From Actinomycetaceae bacterium (lineage in GTDB: Bacteria; Actinomycetota; Actinomycetes; Actinomycetales; Actinomycetaceae), in the NCBI GenBank assembly GCA_030530685.1, contig JAUMUM010000005.1:62001-126000 (forward strand): a stretch of DNA of 64,000 nt. Direction: 5' to 3'. Position numbers and translations under genes: made by a program. A model generated the notes under the pieces. That model did no database searches. It was not told the DNA's origin and was given only the letters and a program-made list of their open reading frames with translations. Shown piece after piece: positions 53,854 to 61,760 of this stretch (its first letter is position 1; the number at the start of each line of letters is the position of its first letter).

Positions 53854-54216
53854 ATGCGCATGAAAAAGATCTCCACCCTGCTTGCCGTCCCCTTCCTCGC
53901 TGTCTCGCTCGCGGCCTGCGGCGGCAGCGACGACAGTGTGAGCAAGGAGCAGTTCGCTGACGGCTTCACGAAAGCCGCCAGCGAAGCACAAAGCGGCGCC
54001 ATCTCCGACGAGGACAAGGACCTCACCAAGAAGCTTGGCGGCTGCATCTACGACAAGGTCAAGGACGACGTCAGCGGCGATACGCTCAAGACCGTGGCCG
54101 ACGGTGACGCCGAAAAGGAAATTTCCAAAGAAGACAACGAAGCTCTCAGTCAGGCATTGCAGGAATGCGGCGAGGACTTGCAGGGCGAACTGGACCAGTC
54201 TTCGAGCACCGACTGA
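53854..54216 (+). CDS. Small lipoprotein, member 3
   Basis: A 120-residue predicted lipoprotein whose first 25 residues differ from member 2 by a single change (Ala to Thr at residue 8). The mature part has SKEQFADGFTKAA, KLGGCIYDKVKDDVSGDTLK, ISKEDNEAL and LQECGEDL, keeping both cysteines after the lipidated one. The start of the mature domain and the GGC block are closest to members 1 and 2 respectively, so it bridges the family. Function unknown. Confidence 0.78.
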   Translation: MRMKKISTLLAVPFLAVSLAACGGSDDSVSKEQFADGFTKAASEAQSGAISDEDKDLTKKLGGCIYDKVKDDVSGDTLKTVADGDAEKEISKEDNEALSQALQECGEDLQGELDQSSSTD

Positions 54217-54253
54217 TCGCGACGCACGCCTATGCATGGCAGCGCGCACTGAT

Positions 54254-54294
54254 TGAAGGCATCGGGACCGAGTTGGCCCCGATGCCTTCTCTAT
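54254..54294 (+). terminator. Terminator of lipoprotein 3
   Basis: gaaggcatcggg pairs with cccgatgccttc; the stem is the duplicate of the one after lipoprotein 2, followed by tctatatt. Confidence 0.8.
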
Positions 54295-54373
54295 ATTCCC
54301 TATGCCAGCTGCCTCCGACTTCCCCATGCCGGCCGCCTTCGACGCCGGGAGCCTCACTTCGAGCCCGGGAGCC

Positions 54374-55717
54374 TCAGGAACCCCGGCGCCGCGACCAGTT
54401 CGAGGCGCCGGACCACAGTGCCGCGAGGCCGGTCATGCCCGCGACGAAGGCCGTGGGAAGCCATGCGACGTCGCCAATGACCGCCCCGGCGGCGGCCGTG
54501 CCTGCCGATCCAGCGGCGATCTTGAGCGCGCCGACCCAGATGAAGACCTGCCCGCGCGCCTGCGGCGGAGAGTACTCGCTGCGCGCGGCGAGCGTCGAGG
54601 CGAAGAACAGGGAATTGGCCGCGCCGGCCACGGTGTACATGGCCAGAGCCGTCGCGAAACTCGGCATGAGGATGGTCACGGCAAGCGCGAGCGCGACGAG
54701 GCCGGCCAGGATTGCGGTCAGCCGATCCGCCTCGCCGCGCAGCGGCCACACCGTCAGGAGGGCAGAGCCGAGCAGATTGCCGATTCCGTACCCGGCCACG
54801 AGCGTGCCCGCCAGCGCCGCGCCACCGAGGCTCGGGGCGACGGCCACCGCATAGATGGGCAGCGTGGCCACGGAGAAGGCGACAATGACGGTCAGGCCGA
54901 GCGTCCGGCGCAGTGGCCCCGAGCGGGCAATGAGCGCGAGGGTTGTACCGACCGATGGAACGGCCGCGGCGTCGCGCGGCGGGGCCTGCCGGGGCAGGGC
55001 CATGACGGCACCGGCCCCGACCACGGTGGCCGCCGACAGCGTCAGCGTCGCCGCCATCGGCCCAGGCCCCGCGGCCATCCACCCCACGAGCGCCGGCCCG
55101 ACCGTCCCGCTGATTCCGTAGCTGGCCACGTCCCAGCTCTGGGCGCGGCGCTGGCTCTTCAGCTCGGCTCCGGCGATGGCGGTGAGCCGGCTGGAGACGC
55201 CGCCTGTGACCATCGGCCCGAATAGCCCTGAGACGACGAGGAGAAGGGCGGGCCATGCGGGAGCCACACGACCGAGGGTTAGCGCAGCGGCTGCCAGGAG
55301 AAGCCCGCGGGCAACGGCCGACAGGGCGATGACCTTCCTGCCGTCGCGGGCGGTGTCGAGACGCCGCGAGACGAGCGGCCCGAGCAGGTGCGGCGCGGTG
55401 ATTGCCGCACCGAGCAGGCCGGAAGCCAGCGAGGACAGGCCGACCGATCGAGCCAGGAGGAGGATGGCCACGACCGCTCCCCCGTCGGCGCTTCGCACGA
55501 GGGTCGAGGCGACGACGTACCTCGTCAGGCCCCAGCGCGGCCGGGGATCGCCGGCCGGCAGGCGGGCAGCCCCGGTGCGATCGACAGCCCCAGCGCGGCG
55601 GGCATTCCCGTCACGCTCGACGCCGCTTGCGCCGTCCGAGCGCGCCGCGCGCCCCACCCGTGCCCGTGCCGAAGCCTCGCCACTTCCTCCGCGCCGGTGG
55701 GCGTCAGTCGATCGCAT
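54374..55717 (-). CDS. MFS transporter in the catabolic locus
   Basis: A 447-residue membrane protein with about 12 hydrophobic segments after an Arg-rich N-terminus of 60 residues. Helical features such as LLGAAITAPHLLGPLVSRRLDT (motif A region between TM2 and TM3, with RRLDTARDGRK) and AGYGIGNLLGSALL are MFS-like. The ATG at 55717 lies within the last codons of the dapA-like gene, overlapping it by 14 bases, so the two are co-translated. Import or export of the compound cleaved by that aldolase is the natural guess; the substrate is unknown. Confidence 0.75.
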   Translation of the reverse strand: MRSTDAHRRGGSGEASARARVGRAARSDGASGVERDGNARRAGAVDRTGAARLPAGDPRPRWGLTRYVVASTLVRSADGGAVVAILLLARSVGLSSLASGLLGAAITAPHLLGPLVSRRLDTARDGRKVIALSAVARGLLLAAAALTLGRVAPAWPALLLVVSGLFGPMVTGGVSSRLTAIAGAELKSQRRAQSWDVASYGISGTVGPALVGWMAAGPGPMAATLTLSAATVVGAGAVMALPRQAPPRDAAAVPSVGTTLALIARSGPLRRTLGLTVIVAFSVATLPIYAVAVAPSLGGAALAGTLVAGYGIGNLLGSALLTVWPLRGEADRLTAILAGLVALALAVTILMPSFATALAMYTVAGAANSLFFASTLAARSEYSPPQARGQVFIWVGALKIAAGSAGTAAAGAVIGDVAWLPTAFVAGMTGLAALWSGASNWSRRRGS

Positions 55718-56591
55718 GCAGGACCTGCCTGACGCGATCGCGCTGGGCGGCCGACAGAGGCCTGAGCGGCAGCGGCAGGCACTGCTCTGCGACCAGGCCG
55801 AGCTCGGCGGCAATCGCCGCCACCACGCGCATGCTGCCGCCAAACTCCTCGAATAGCTCCCACAGCGGCGCCAGACGATCGGACTCGCCCATGGCCCGGC
55901 GCGCGTTACCGGCCAGTGCCGCGCGTGCGATTCGTAGCGCGGGGCCGGGAAGGGTGCCGCCGATGACCGAGTACCAGGCCTGACAGCCCGCGATCATCCC
56001 CCGCGCGGCATCGGCGTCGCCGGAGACACCGATCGTCACGTGCTCGGGCAGGACGGAGCGGATCGCGCGCACGTGCTCCAGAGCTCGCTGCTGGCCGGGC
56101 GGCACGCCCGGGATCTTGATGGAGGCGATGCCGGGCAGCTGGGCGATGCGCCCGTAGAGCTCGTTGGAGAAGACAAAGTGGGTCGTACCCGGGTTGTCGT
56201 AGACGATCACGGGTAGGCGGGTGTGTTCGCTGACGGCCCTAAAGAGCTCGAAGACCTCGTCGTCGCACAGAGGCTGATAGGTCATGGGAGCCAGGAGTAG
56301 CCCGGCGGCGCCCGCCTCCTGGGCAGCGTCGATGTTGTTCAGGACGTGCGAGGTGCGCAGGGCTCCGACACCGACGAAGACCGGGGTGTCCCCGGCGCAG
56401 TCGACGGCGATGGCGGCGGCTCGTGCGCGCTCGTCGGCGCTGAGGTAGGCGTAGGAACCCGTGGATCCGAGAGCCGTGATCGAGTCGACACCGGCCGCCG
56501 CGAGCCTGCCGACGAGGCGGCGAAACGCGCCCTCGTCGAGGCGGTCGTCCGCCAGCGGTGTGAGCGGGAAAGCACTGAGCCCCGTGAACAT
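55704..56591 (-). CDS. DapA/NanA family aldolase (dihydrodipicolinate synthase superfamily)
   Basis: A 295-residue class I aldolase/lyase of the DHDPS/N-acetylneuraminate lyase superfamily. GSTGSYAYLSADER matches the GTTGE-type pyruvate-binding loop with Ser-Tyr at its end; the catalytic Tyr is in VIVYDNPGTT and the Schiff-base Lys in IASIKIPGV. It is probably not the lysine-pathway DapA, given the altered loop and its context with an MFS carrier. The ATG at 56591 has an excellent aaggagg. It is divergent from the FGGY kinase; substrate unknown. Confidence 0.85.
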   Translation of the reverse strand: MFTGLSAFPLTPLADDRLDEGAFRRLVGRLAAAGVDSITALGSTGSYAYLSADERARAAAIAVDCAGDTPVFVGVGALRTSHVLNNIDAAQEAGAAGLLLAPMTYQPLCDDEVFELFRAVSEHTRLPVIVYDNPGTTHFVFSNELYGRIAQLPGIASIKIPGVPPGQQRALEHVRAIRSVLPEHVTIGVSGDADAARGMIAGCQAWYSVIGGTLPGPALRIARAALAGNARRAMGESDRLAPLWELFEEFGGSMRVVAAIAAELGLVAEQCLPLPLRPLSAAQRDRVRQVLHAID

Positions 56592-56931
56592 CTGCCCCTC
56601 CTTGGACGTGACCAATGCTTTCAGGCTAACGCTTGGCGAGCGTCACTTTCACGTTCCCGTGCTGAACAGAGCCCGACCTCGGATCGCAAGTGCACGGTTT
56701 TCGCAATCCGGAATGGACACATGTCCGGCATGCGCCCGGAGTTCTTGTTTAAATTCGCGAAGCTGCTATATCGTCACATACGAAGCATTGTCAACTCATA
56801 GTCGAGTTGCCATCACGTATGTCGAATAGGAGAGGGTCCGCGCAGCCCGGCTCGGCATTCGACCGTCCCGCCGCCCCTCAGGCGGCACCATCTCGTTCAG
56901 CAGCAATGTCTCGTTCAAAGGAGAAGAGAGC
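56592..56931. other. Regulatory region between divergent catabolic units
   Basis: A 340-bp gap. Near the dapA-like start are an imperfect palindrome, ttcacgttcccgtgctgaa (56648-56666), and acgct/agcgt arms at 56629-56643. In the middle lies the concentric palindrome at 56776-56822. The kinase gene is preceded by aaaggagaa. No SAM or other riboswitch was recognised. Confidence 0.45.
56776..56822. promoter_or_regulatory. Nested palindromes (candidate operator)
   Basis: acatacg (56776-56782) is inverted at cgtatgt (56816-56822), and inside it caactc (56792-56797) is inverted at gagttg (56804-56809), nearly sharing one centre. This suits a dimeric or tetrameric repressor controlling the divergent units. 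No regulator gene is in the window locus. Confidence 0.45.
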
Positions 56932-58416
56932 ATGGCAGAACTGGTCATCGGCATAGACATCGGCACGGGATCCACAAAAGGATTGCTCGCCGACACGCAC
57001 GGCAACGTACTCACGAGCGAGGTCGTGCGCCACGACACCTCCTTCCCCAAGCCCGGCTGGGCCGAACACAACCCCGATGACGTGTGGTGGCACGACGTCG
57101 TCACTATCCTTCGCGAATTGACCGCGCGCGCCAAGGGCGACGTCGCTGCCGTGTGCATTTCCGGCATCGGCCCCGTCTTCCTCGCCGCAGATGAACGGGG
57201 CACCGCGCTGAGGGAGGCGATCCTCTACGGCGTCGACACCCGCTCATTCGAGGAGATCGACGATCTGACCGAGCGCTACGGTCAGGACAAGGTCATCGAC
57301 GTATGCGGCAACGGGATGACGTCGCAGTCGGTCGGGCCGAAGATCGAATGGGTCAAGCGCAACGAGCCCGAGGTGTGGGCCAAGACCCGCCGGTTCCTCA
57401 TGGCGCACACGTACTGCGTCTACCACCTCACGGGCGCATACGTCCTCGACCACCTGTCGGCCTCCATGTGCGAGCCCCTCTACTCGCCCTTCACGAACGA
57501 TTGGGTCGAGGAGTGGACCAAGGACATCTGCGGCGACCTGCCCATGCCCCGCCTGATGTGGTCCAACGAGGTCGCCGGCCACGTCAGCGAGGACGCGGCG
57601 CGCATCACGGGCCTGCGCCCCGGGACGCCGGTCGCGGTCGGCTCCACGGACGCCTTCGTCGAGGCACTGTCGGTGGGCGTCTCCCAGCCCGGCCAGGTCA
57701 TGCTCATGTACGGTTCGACGATGGTCGCCGTCCAGATCTCCGACCGGGCCCTGCACGGCCCCTCGCTGTGGTCGAACGCGGGGCTGTTGGCCGGCACTTA
57801 TAACCTGTCGGGTGGCATGTCGACGACCGGCTCGCTGACCACGTGGGTCAGCCAGATCACCGGCCTCGACTACGACGAGCTCTCGCAACTCGCGGCGCAG
57901 GCCGGTCCGGGTGCCGGCGGGCTCATCATGCTGCCCTACTTCTCGGGCGAACGCACGCCCATCGCCGACCCCAAGGCGCGAGGCCTGCTCGCGGGATTGA
58001 ACCTCACGCACGGGCAGGGCGACCTCTACCGCTCCGCCCTGGAGGCCACCGGATTCGGATCGCGCCACCTCCTCGACGCCATCAAGGCCAACGGGGGCGA
58101 GGCCACCGAGTTCTGGGCGGTCGGCGGAGGGACGACCGGCGGGCTGTGGCCGCAGATCATGTCGGACATCATCGGCATCAAGCAGTACATCCCCAAGGTC
58201 AGCGTCGGAGCTTCCTTCGGCGACGCCCAACTCGCGGCCATGGCCGCAGGCGCCATCTCCGCGGATACGACGTGGAACACGGCAATCCGGGAGGTCGAAC
58301 CCGACCCGAGCAACCTCGAGCTGTACGGGCAGATGTACCGCACGTACCTCGACCTGTACCCGGCCACCGCGCCGATGAGCCATACGCTCGCAGACATCCA
58401 GGCACGCCTGGCCTGA
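56932..58416 (+). CDS. FGGY-family carbohydrate kinase (XylB/YoaC-like)
   Basis: A 494-residue sugar kinase. The N-terminal phosphate motif is GIDIGTGSTKG (7-17); later come GKIEWVKRN-like KIEWVKRNEPEVW, the catalytic Asp in GSTDAFVEAL, the LPYFSGERTPIADPKARG block and GGGTTGGLWPQIMSD of the FGGY C-terminal domain. It resembles xylulokinase and YoaC/LsrK-type kinases; the substrate cannot be assigned. It opens a plus-strand run with a LsrF-type aldolase and two dehydrogenases, implying phosphorylation of a sugar or related polyol before aldol cleavage. Confidence 0.85.
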   Translation: MAELVIGIDIGTGSTKGLLADTHGNVLTSEVVRHDTSFPKPGWAEHNPDDVWWHDVVTILRELTARAKGDVAAVCISGIGPVFLAADERGTALREAILYGVDTRSFEEIDDLTERYGQDKVIDVCGNGMTSQSVGPKIEWVKRNEPEVWAKTRRFLMAHTYCVYHLTGAYVLDHLSASMCEPLYSPFTNDWVEEWTKDICGDLPMPRLMWSNEVAGHVSEDAARITGLRPGTPVAVGSTDAFVEALSVGVSQPGQVMLMYGSTMVAVQISDRALHGPSLWSNAGLLAGTYNLSGGMSTTGSLTTWVSQITGLDYDELSQLAAQAGPGAGGLIMLPYFSGERTPIADPKARGLLAGLNLTHGQGDLYRSALEATGFGSRHLLDAIKANGGEATEFWAVGGGTTGGLWPQIMSDIIGIKQYIPKVSVGASFGDAQLAAMAAGAISADTTWNTAIREVEPDPSNLELYGQMYRTYLDLYPATAPMSHTLADIQARLA

Positions 58417-58596
58417 GCCGACGCGCCTGCATCCGGCCCCGCGGGCCTTCCGGCAGGGCCGGCCCGAGGCGCCCGACGCCTTCAACGCACCGCCGGACGC
58501 CTCGACAATCGCCGACATGACTGGCGGCACGACCGCCGCGGCGATACATCGCCGAATTCACTGAGATTCACACCGTGAAGAAAGAGGCATCATCAC

Positions 58597-59385
58597 ATGT
58601 CAGGAAGGAACATCCGCCTTTCCCGTATCTTCGACACCGACAGCAACCGGGCCTTCGTCGTGGCCTTCGACCACGGACAATCCCTGCCCATTCCCCCGGG
58701 CCTTGGCAATCCCGTCTCTCTCCTGGAGCGGATCGTGGCCGGACGCCCGCAGGGAATCCTTCTCAATCGGGGCATGCTCGAACAGGGCGCGTCCCTCTTT
58801 GGCAAGCGCGGAGGACCCGAGCCGATACTCCGAGTCGACTGGACGACCCTCGACCCGCACATGAAATCCGAACTGGGAGAGGCCCACCGCAGCCTCGTCA
58901 CGCCCGACCAGGCCCTGGCCCTGGGAGCGACGGCCGTGTGCACGTACCTCATCGCCCGCCCCGAGGCCGACGGCATGTTCTTCGACAATGTCGCCCATGT
59001 GGCCACCCTCATCGGGCGGGCCCACGAGATCGGACTGCCCGTCATCGTCGAGGGCACGCTGTGGGGCCTGCGCAACGAGGATCAGAAGGACCCCGAGCAG
59101 CTGCGCCGCGTATGCCGCATCGCTGCGGAAATCGGCGCCGACGCCATCAAGACCGAGTTCGTCGGCGACGTCGATACCCAGCGGACGATCATCGAGGAGG
59201 TCGGCGACATTCCCGTCCTCACCCTCGGCGGCGCGGCAGCCGAGCGCGAAGCCGTCGCTCGCGACGCGGCCCGGGCGATCGAGGCGGGCGCGCGCGGCCT
59301 GATCTTCGGCCGCAACGTGTGGCAGGTCGACGATATGGAGGGCGTCATGACCGATCTTTCGGCCATCGTCCACGGGAAGGCCTGA
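58597..59385 (+). CDS. Class I aldolase, DhnA/LsrF (DeoC superfamily)
   Basis: A 262-residue TIM-barrel aldolase of the FbaB/LsrF/DhnA family. The N-terminal block FVVAFDHGQSLPIPPGLGNP is characteristic, as are GILLNRGMLEQG, the IVEGTLWG strand and the Schiff-base Lys in IGADAIKTEFVGD; the phosphate-binding end is VLTLGGAAAE and AGARGLIFGRNVWQ. The best-known close relatives act on phosphorylated sugars, including LsrF in AI-2 processing. The next gene begins one base after its stop. A gap of 180 bp to the kinase shows no promoter I can defend. Confidence 0.85.
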   Translation: MSGRNIRLSRIFDTDSNRAFVVAFDHGQSLPIPPGLGNPVSLLERIVAGRPQGILLNRGMLEQGASLFGKRGGPEPILRVDWTTLDPHMKSELGEAHRSLVTPDQALALGATAVCTYLIARPEADGMFFDNVAHVATLIGRAHEIGLPVIVEGTLWGLRNEDQKDPEQLRRVCRIAAEIGADAIKTEFVGDVDTQRTIIEEVGDIPVLTLGGAAAEREAVARDAARAIEAGARGLIFGRNVWQVDDMEGVMTDLSAIVHGKA

Positions 59386-59386
59386 A

Positions 59387-60427
59387 ATGCTGGCCGCGAT
59401 CTTCAACGGACCGGGCGACCTTCAACTGGTCGACGCTCCCCGCCCCCACGCCAATCCCGGCGAACTCGTCCTGCGCGTGGGTGCCAATACCGTGTGTGGG
59501 ACGGACGGCAGGATCCTGCGCGGTGAGAAGAGCACGGGAATGAATCCCGGCGTCATCCTCGGCCACGAGATCGCGGGCTACGTCGAGGAGATCGGCAAGG
59601 GAGTCACCGGGTTCGACGAGGGCGACCTCGTCGGCGTGCTGCCCACCGTCCCGTGCCTGCGCTGCTTCTACTGCCAGCGCGGCAGCGAGCACCTGTGCAC
59701 CGACTCCAAGATCTTCGGCTACGCGCTCGACGGCGGCCTGTCCGAGTTCATCCGAATTCCCGCCGAGGCCATGGAGCGCGGAGGGGTCTTCACAGCCAGC
59801 TCCCACCTGACCGCCGTCCAGGTCGCCCTGGCCGAGCCTCTGGGATGCGTGGTCAGCTCGAGCGCCAATTTCGCCGTCTCAGCGGGCGACACCGTCCTCG
59901 TGGTCGGCTCCGGGCCGATCGGCCTGCTTCACACCCAGGTCGCCCGGCTCCGTGGCGCGGCCAACATCGTGGTCTCCGATCCTTCGGCGCCACGTCGGGA
60001 GCTGGCCGCCAGGCTCGGCGCGACCCACGGCGTCGACCCCGCGGAAGAATCGCTCGAGGAGACCGTCATGGGCCTGACGGATGGGCGCGGCGCCGACACC
60101 GTCATCCTGTGCATCGGCGTGCCCGACCTCGTCGCCCAGGCGCTGAAACTCGTGAGGAAACGCGGGCACGTGAGTGCCTTCGCGGGATTCCCGAAGGGGC
60201 GCGAGGCGCGCATCGACCCGAATATCATCCACTACGGCGAGATCTTCGTCTCGGGCGCGTCCAACGCCGGACGCGCCAGCCATGCCCGCGCGCTCGAGCT
60301 CATCAGCCGCGGTCTCGTGGACGTGGCCTCGCTGCACACCCACACCTTCCCGCTGGAGAAAGTCTTCGACGGGATCGAGATGGCCACGTCCGGCGAGGGC
60401 GTCAAGGTGGCCATCGTTGCCGAGTGA
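59387..60427 (+). CDS. Zinc-dependent alcohol dehydrogenase (sorbitol dehydrogenase-like)
   Basis: A 346-residue medium-chain dehydrogenase. The catalytic zinc ligands are Cys in NTVCGTDGRIL and His-Glu in ILGHEIAGY; the structural zinc site is CLRCFYCQRGSEHLC. The Rossmann motif is VVGSGPIGLLH. The set resembles L-iditol/threonine/galactitol-phosphate dehydrogenases, which oxidise a secondary hydroxyl of a polyol or sugar. It is adjacent to the aldolase and so part of the same operon. Confidence 0.88.
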   Translation: MLAAIFNGPGDLQLVDAPRPHANPGELVLRVGANTVCGTDGRILRGEKSTGMNPGVILGHEIAGYVEEIGKGVTGFDEGDLVGVLPTVPCLRCFYCQRGSEHLCTDSKIFGYALDGGLSEFIRIPAEAMERGGVFTASSHLTAVQVALAEPLGCVVSSSANFAVSAGDTVLVVGSGPIGLLHTQVARLRGAANIVVSDPSAPRRELAARLGATHGVDPAEESLEETVMGLTDGRGADTVILCIGVPDLVAQALKLVRKRGHVSAFAGFPKGREARIDPNIIHYGEIFVSGASNAGRASHARALELISRGLVDVASLHTHTFPLEKVFDGIEMATSGEGVKVAIVAE

Positions 60428-60510
60428 CCACCGGCCCCCGAAGTGCATGCGGAACGCTCCGGGGGCCGGCGCTCGCGCCGCGACCACGGCGCGGCCGCGA
60501 AAGGAGAACC

Positions 60511-61539
60511 ATGGACCTACTCATCGCCTCCGACGGCTTCCTCACGCGCTCCGTCATGGAAAGCGCGCTCGCCCAGGCCGGAGTCGACTGCACCACGAGG
60601 ACCATCCACACGACGTGGCCGACGCCCGCCTTCGGCGACATCGATGACGTCATAGAGGCCTCGGGCGACGTCGACGAGCTCATAGCCGCCCTCGACGGCT
60701 GCGAGGTTGCCTTCTCACACGTCTTTCCCTTCACCGAAAGGGTTCTGCGCGCCAGCCCGGACCTGCGGCTCGTGACCATCTGCCGGGGTGGCCCGGTCAA
60801 CGTCAACGTTGAGGCGGCAACCCGGCTCGGCATCCTCGTGACCTTCGCCCCCGGGCGCAACGCCCAGTCGACGGCCGAGCACACGGTCGGAATGATCCTC
60901 GCCCTCACGCGCAATATTGCCGAGCGCCACCGCGAGGTCGTCGGAGGGTTCTGGCGCACCGACTCTTACCTCTACGAGAACTCCGGGCTGGAGATCGGCT
61001 CCAGCACCGTTGGCCTGCTGGGATACGGGGCGGTGGGCTCGATCGTCGCGCGAATTCTGCAGGGCTTCGGCGCCACCGTGCTCGTCTACGACCCGGCCGC
61101 CGAGCCGGGCCACCGCGACGGAATGACGTTTGCCAGCGACACCCGCGAGGTCCTTGCCGAAAGCGACATCGTCTCGCTGCACGCCCGGGTGAGCCCGCAA
61201 ACACGGCACATGATCGACGCCGATGCCCTGGCCCTCATGAAGCCGGGCGCGCTGCTGGTCAACTGCGCTCGCGGGCCGCTCGTCGACTACGACGCCGTCA
61301 TCGACGCGCTCGGCCAGGGCCGGCTTGCGGGCGCGGCCTTCGACTGCCTGCCCGTCGAGCCACTGCCCCGCGACCACCCGCTGCTGACCGCGCCCGGCAT
61401 CGTCTTCACGCCGCACATTGGCGGGGCGTCCAGGCAGGCCTCGCACCTGGCCGCCCGCATCGGCGCCGAGGACATCGCCGCCTTCGCCGCGGGGGCCAGG
61501 CCGAAGTTCGCGATGAATCCCGAGGTCCTTGACCGCTGA
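60511..61539 (+). CDS. D-2-hydroxyacid dehydrogenase (YoaD-like)
   Basis: A 342-residue NAD-dependent D-isomer-specific 2-hydroxyacid dehydrogenase. The substrate-binding CRGGPVNVNVEAATRLGI and PGRNAQSTAEHTVGM blocks precede the Rossmann motif VGLLGYGAVGSIVAR; the catalytic Arg is in VNCARGPLVDYDAV, and Glu (VEPLP) and His (PHIGGAS) follow. RGGPVN is typical of the YoaD-like group often found beside FGGY kinases. A strong aaaggag precedes the ATG. The gene may oxidise or reduce a carboxylate in the same pathway. Confidence 0.87.
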   Translation: MDLLIASDGFLTRSVMESALAQAGVDCTTRTIHTTWPTPAFGDIDDVIEASGDVDELIAALDGCEVAFSHVFPFTERVLRASPDLRLVTICRGGPVNVNVEAATRLGILVTFAPGRNAQSTAEHTVGMILALTRNIAERHREVVGGFWRTDSYLYENSGLEIGSSTVGLLGYGAVGSIVARILQGFGATVLVYDPAAEPGHRDGMTFASDTREVLAESDIVSLHARVSPQTRHMIDADALALMKPGALLVNCARGPLVDYDAVIDALGQGRLAGAAFDCLPVEPLPRDHPLLTAPGIVFTPHIGGASRQASHLAARIGAEDIAAFAAGARPKFAMNPEVLDR

Positions 61540-61716
61540 GGGCGCGGACTGCGCAGGACGCTGGCAGGGCCTGTTGCGCCGTCGACGCACGGGCGTGGCA
61601 GGCGTAGGGACGGGCGGCCAGGCGCGGTCAGCCGAGGCCGAGGGCGCGGCTGGTGAGCCGTCGACGCACAAGCCTGATGGACGTGGGAAAGGTCCAATCG
61701 CGCGCCGCGCCACGCG

Positions 61717-61722
61717 TATAAT
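61717..61722 (+). promoter_or_regulatory. -10 box (TATAAT) for the MDR oxidoreductase gene
   Basis: A perfect TATAAT is followed by about 38 nt of leader with an agaagagg site before the ATG. The -35 region is weak. The 220-bp gap before it contains a repeated gccgtcgacgcac (61578 and 61657). Confidence 0.5.
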
Positions 61723-61760
61723 CTCCATCACATCACGTCGAGCTATGAGAAGAGGTCACG

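Larger units (their letters stand above)
53001..54289 (+). repeat. Tandem duplication carrying lipoproteins 2 and 3 with leaders and terminators
   Basis: Unit A (53001-53653) and unit B (53695-54289) are collinear: a conserved leader with cgcatacttaggtagcctga and ccattcgtactccagaac, the CDS, and the same gaaggcatcggg terminator stem. The leader of A has about 10 extra bases around 53118. The signal-peptide part is nearly identical and the mature part has diverged. A truncated start of a third unit, resembling 53668-53699, appears at about 54304-54338. Confidence 0.8.

Noticed and set aside
56592-56931. A SAM riboswitch upstream of the YoaC-like kinase, by analogy with B. subtilis yoaDCB
   Set aside because: I looked for the conserved S-box core and stems here and before 60511 and found none.
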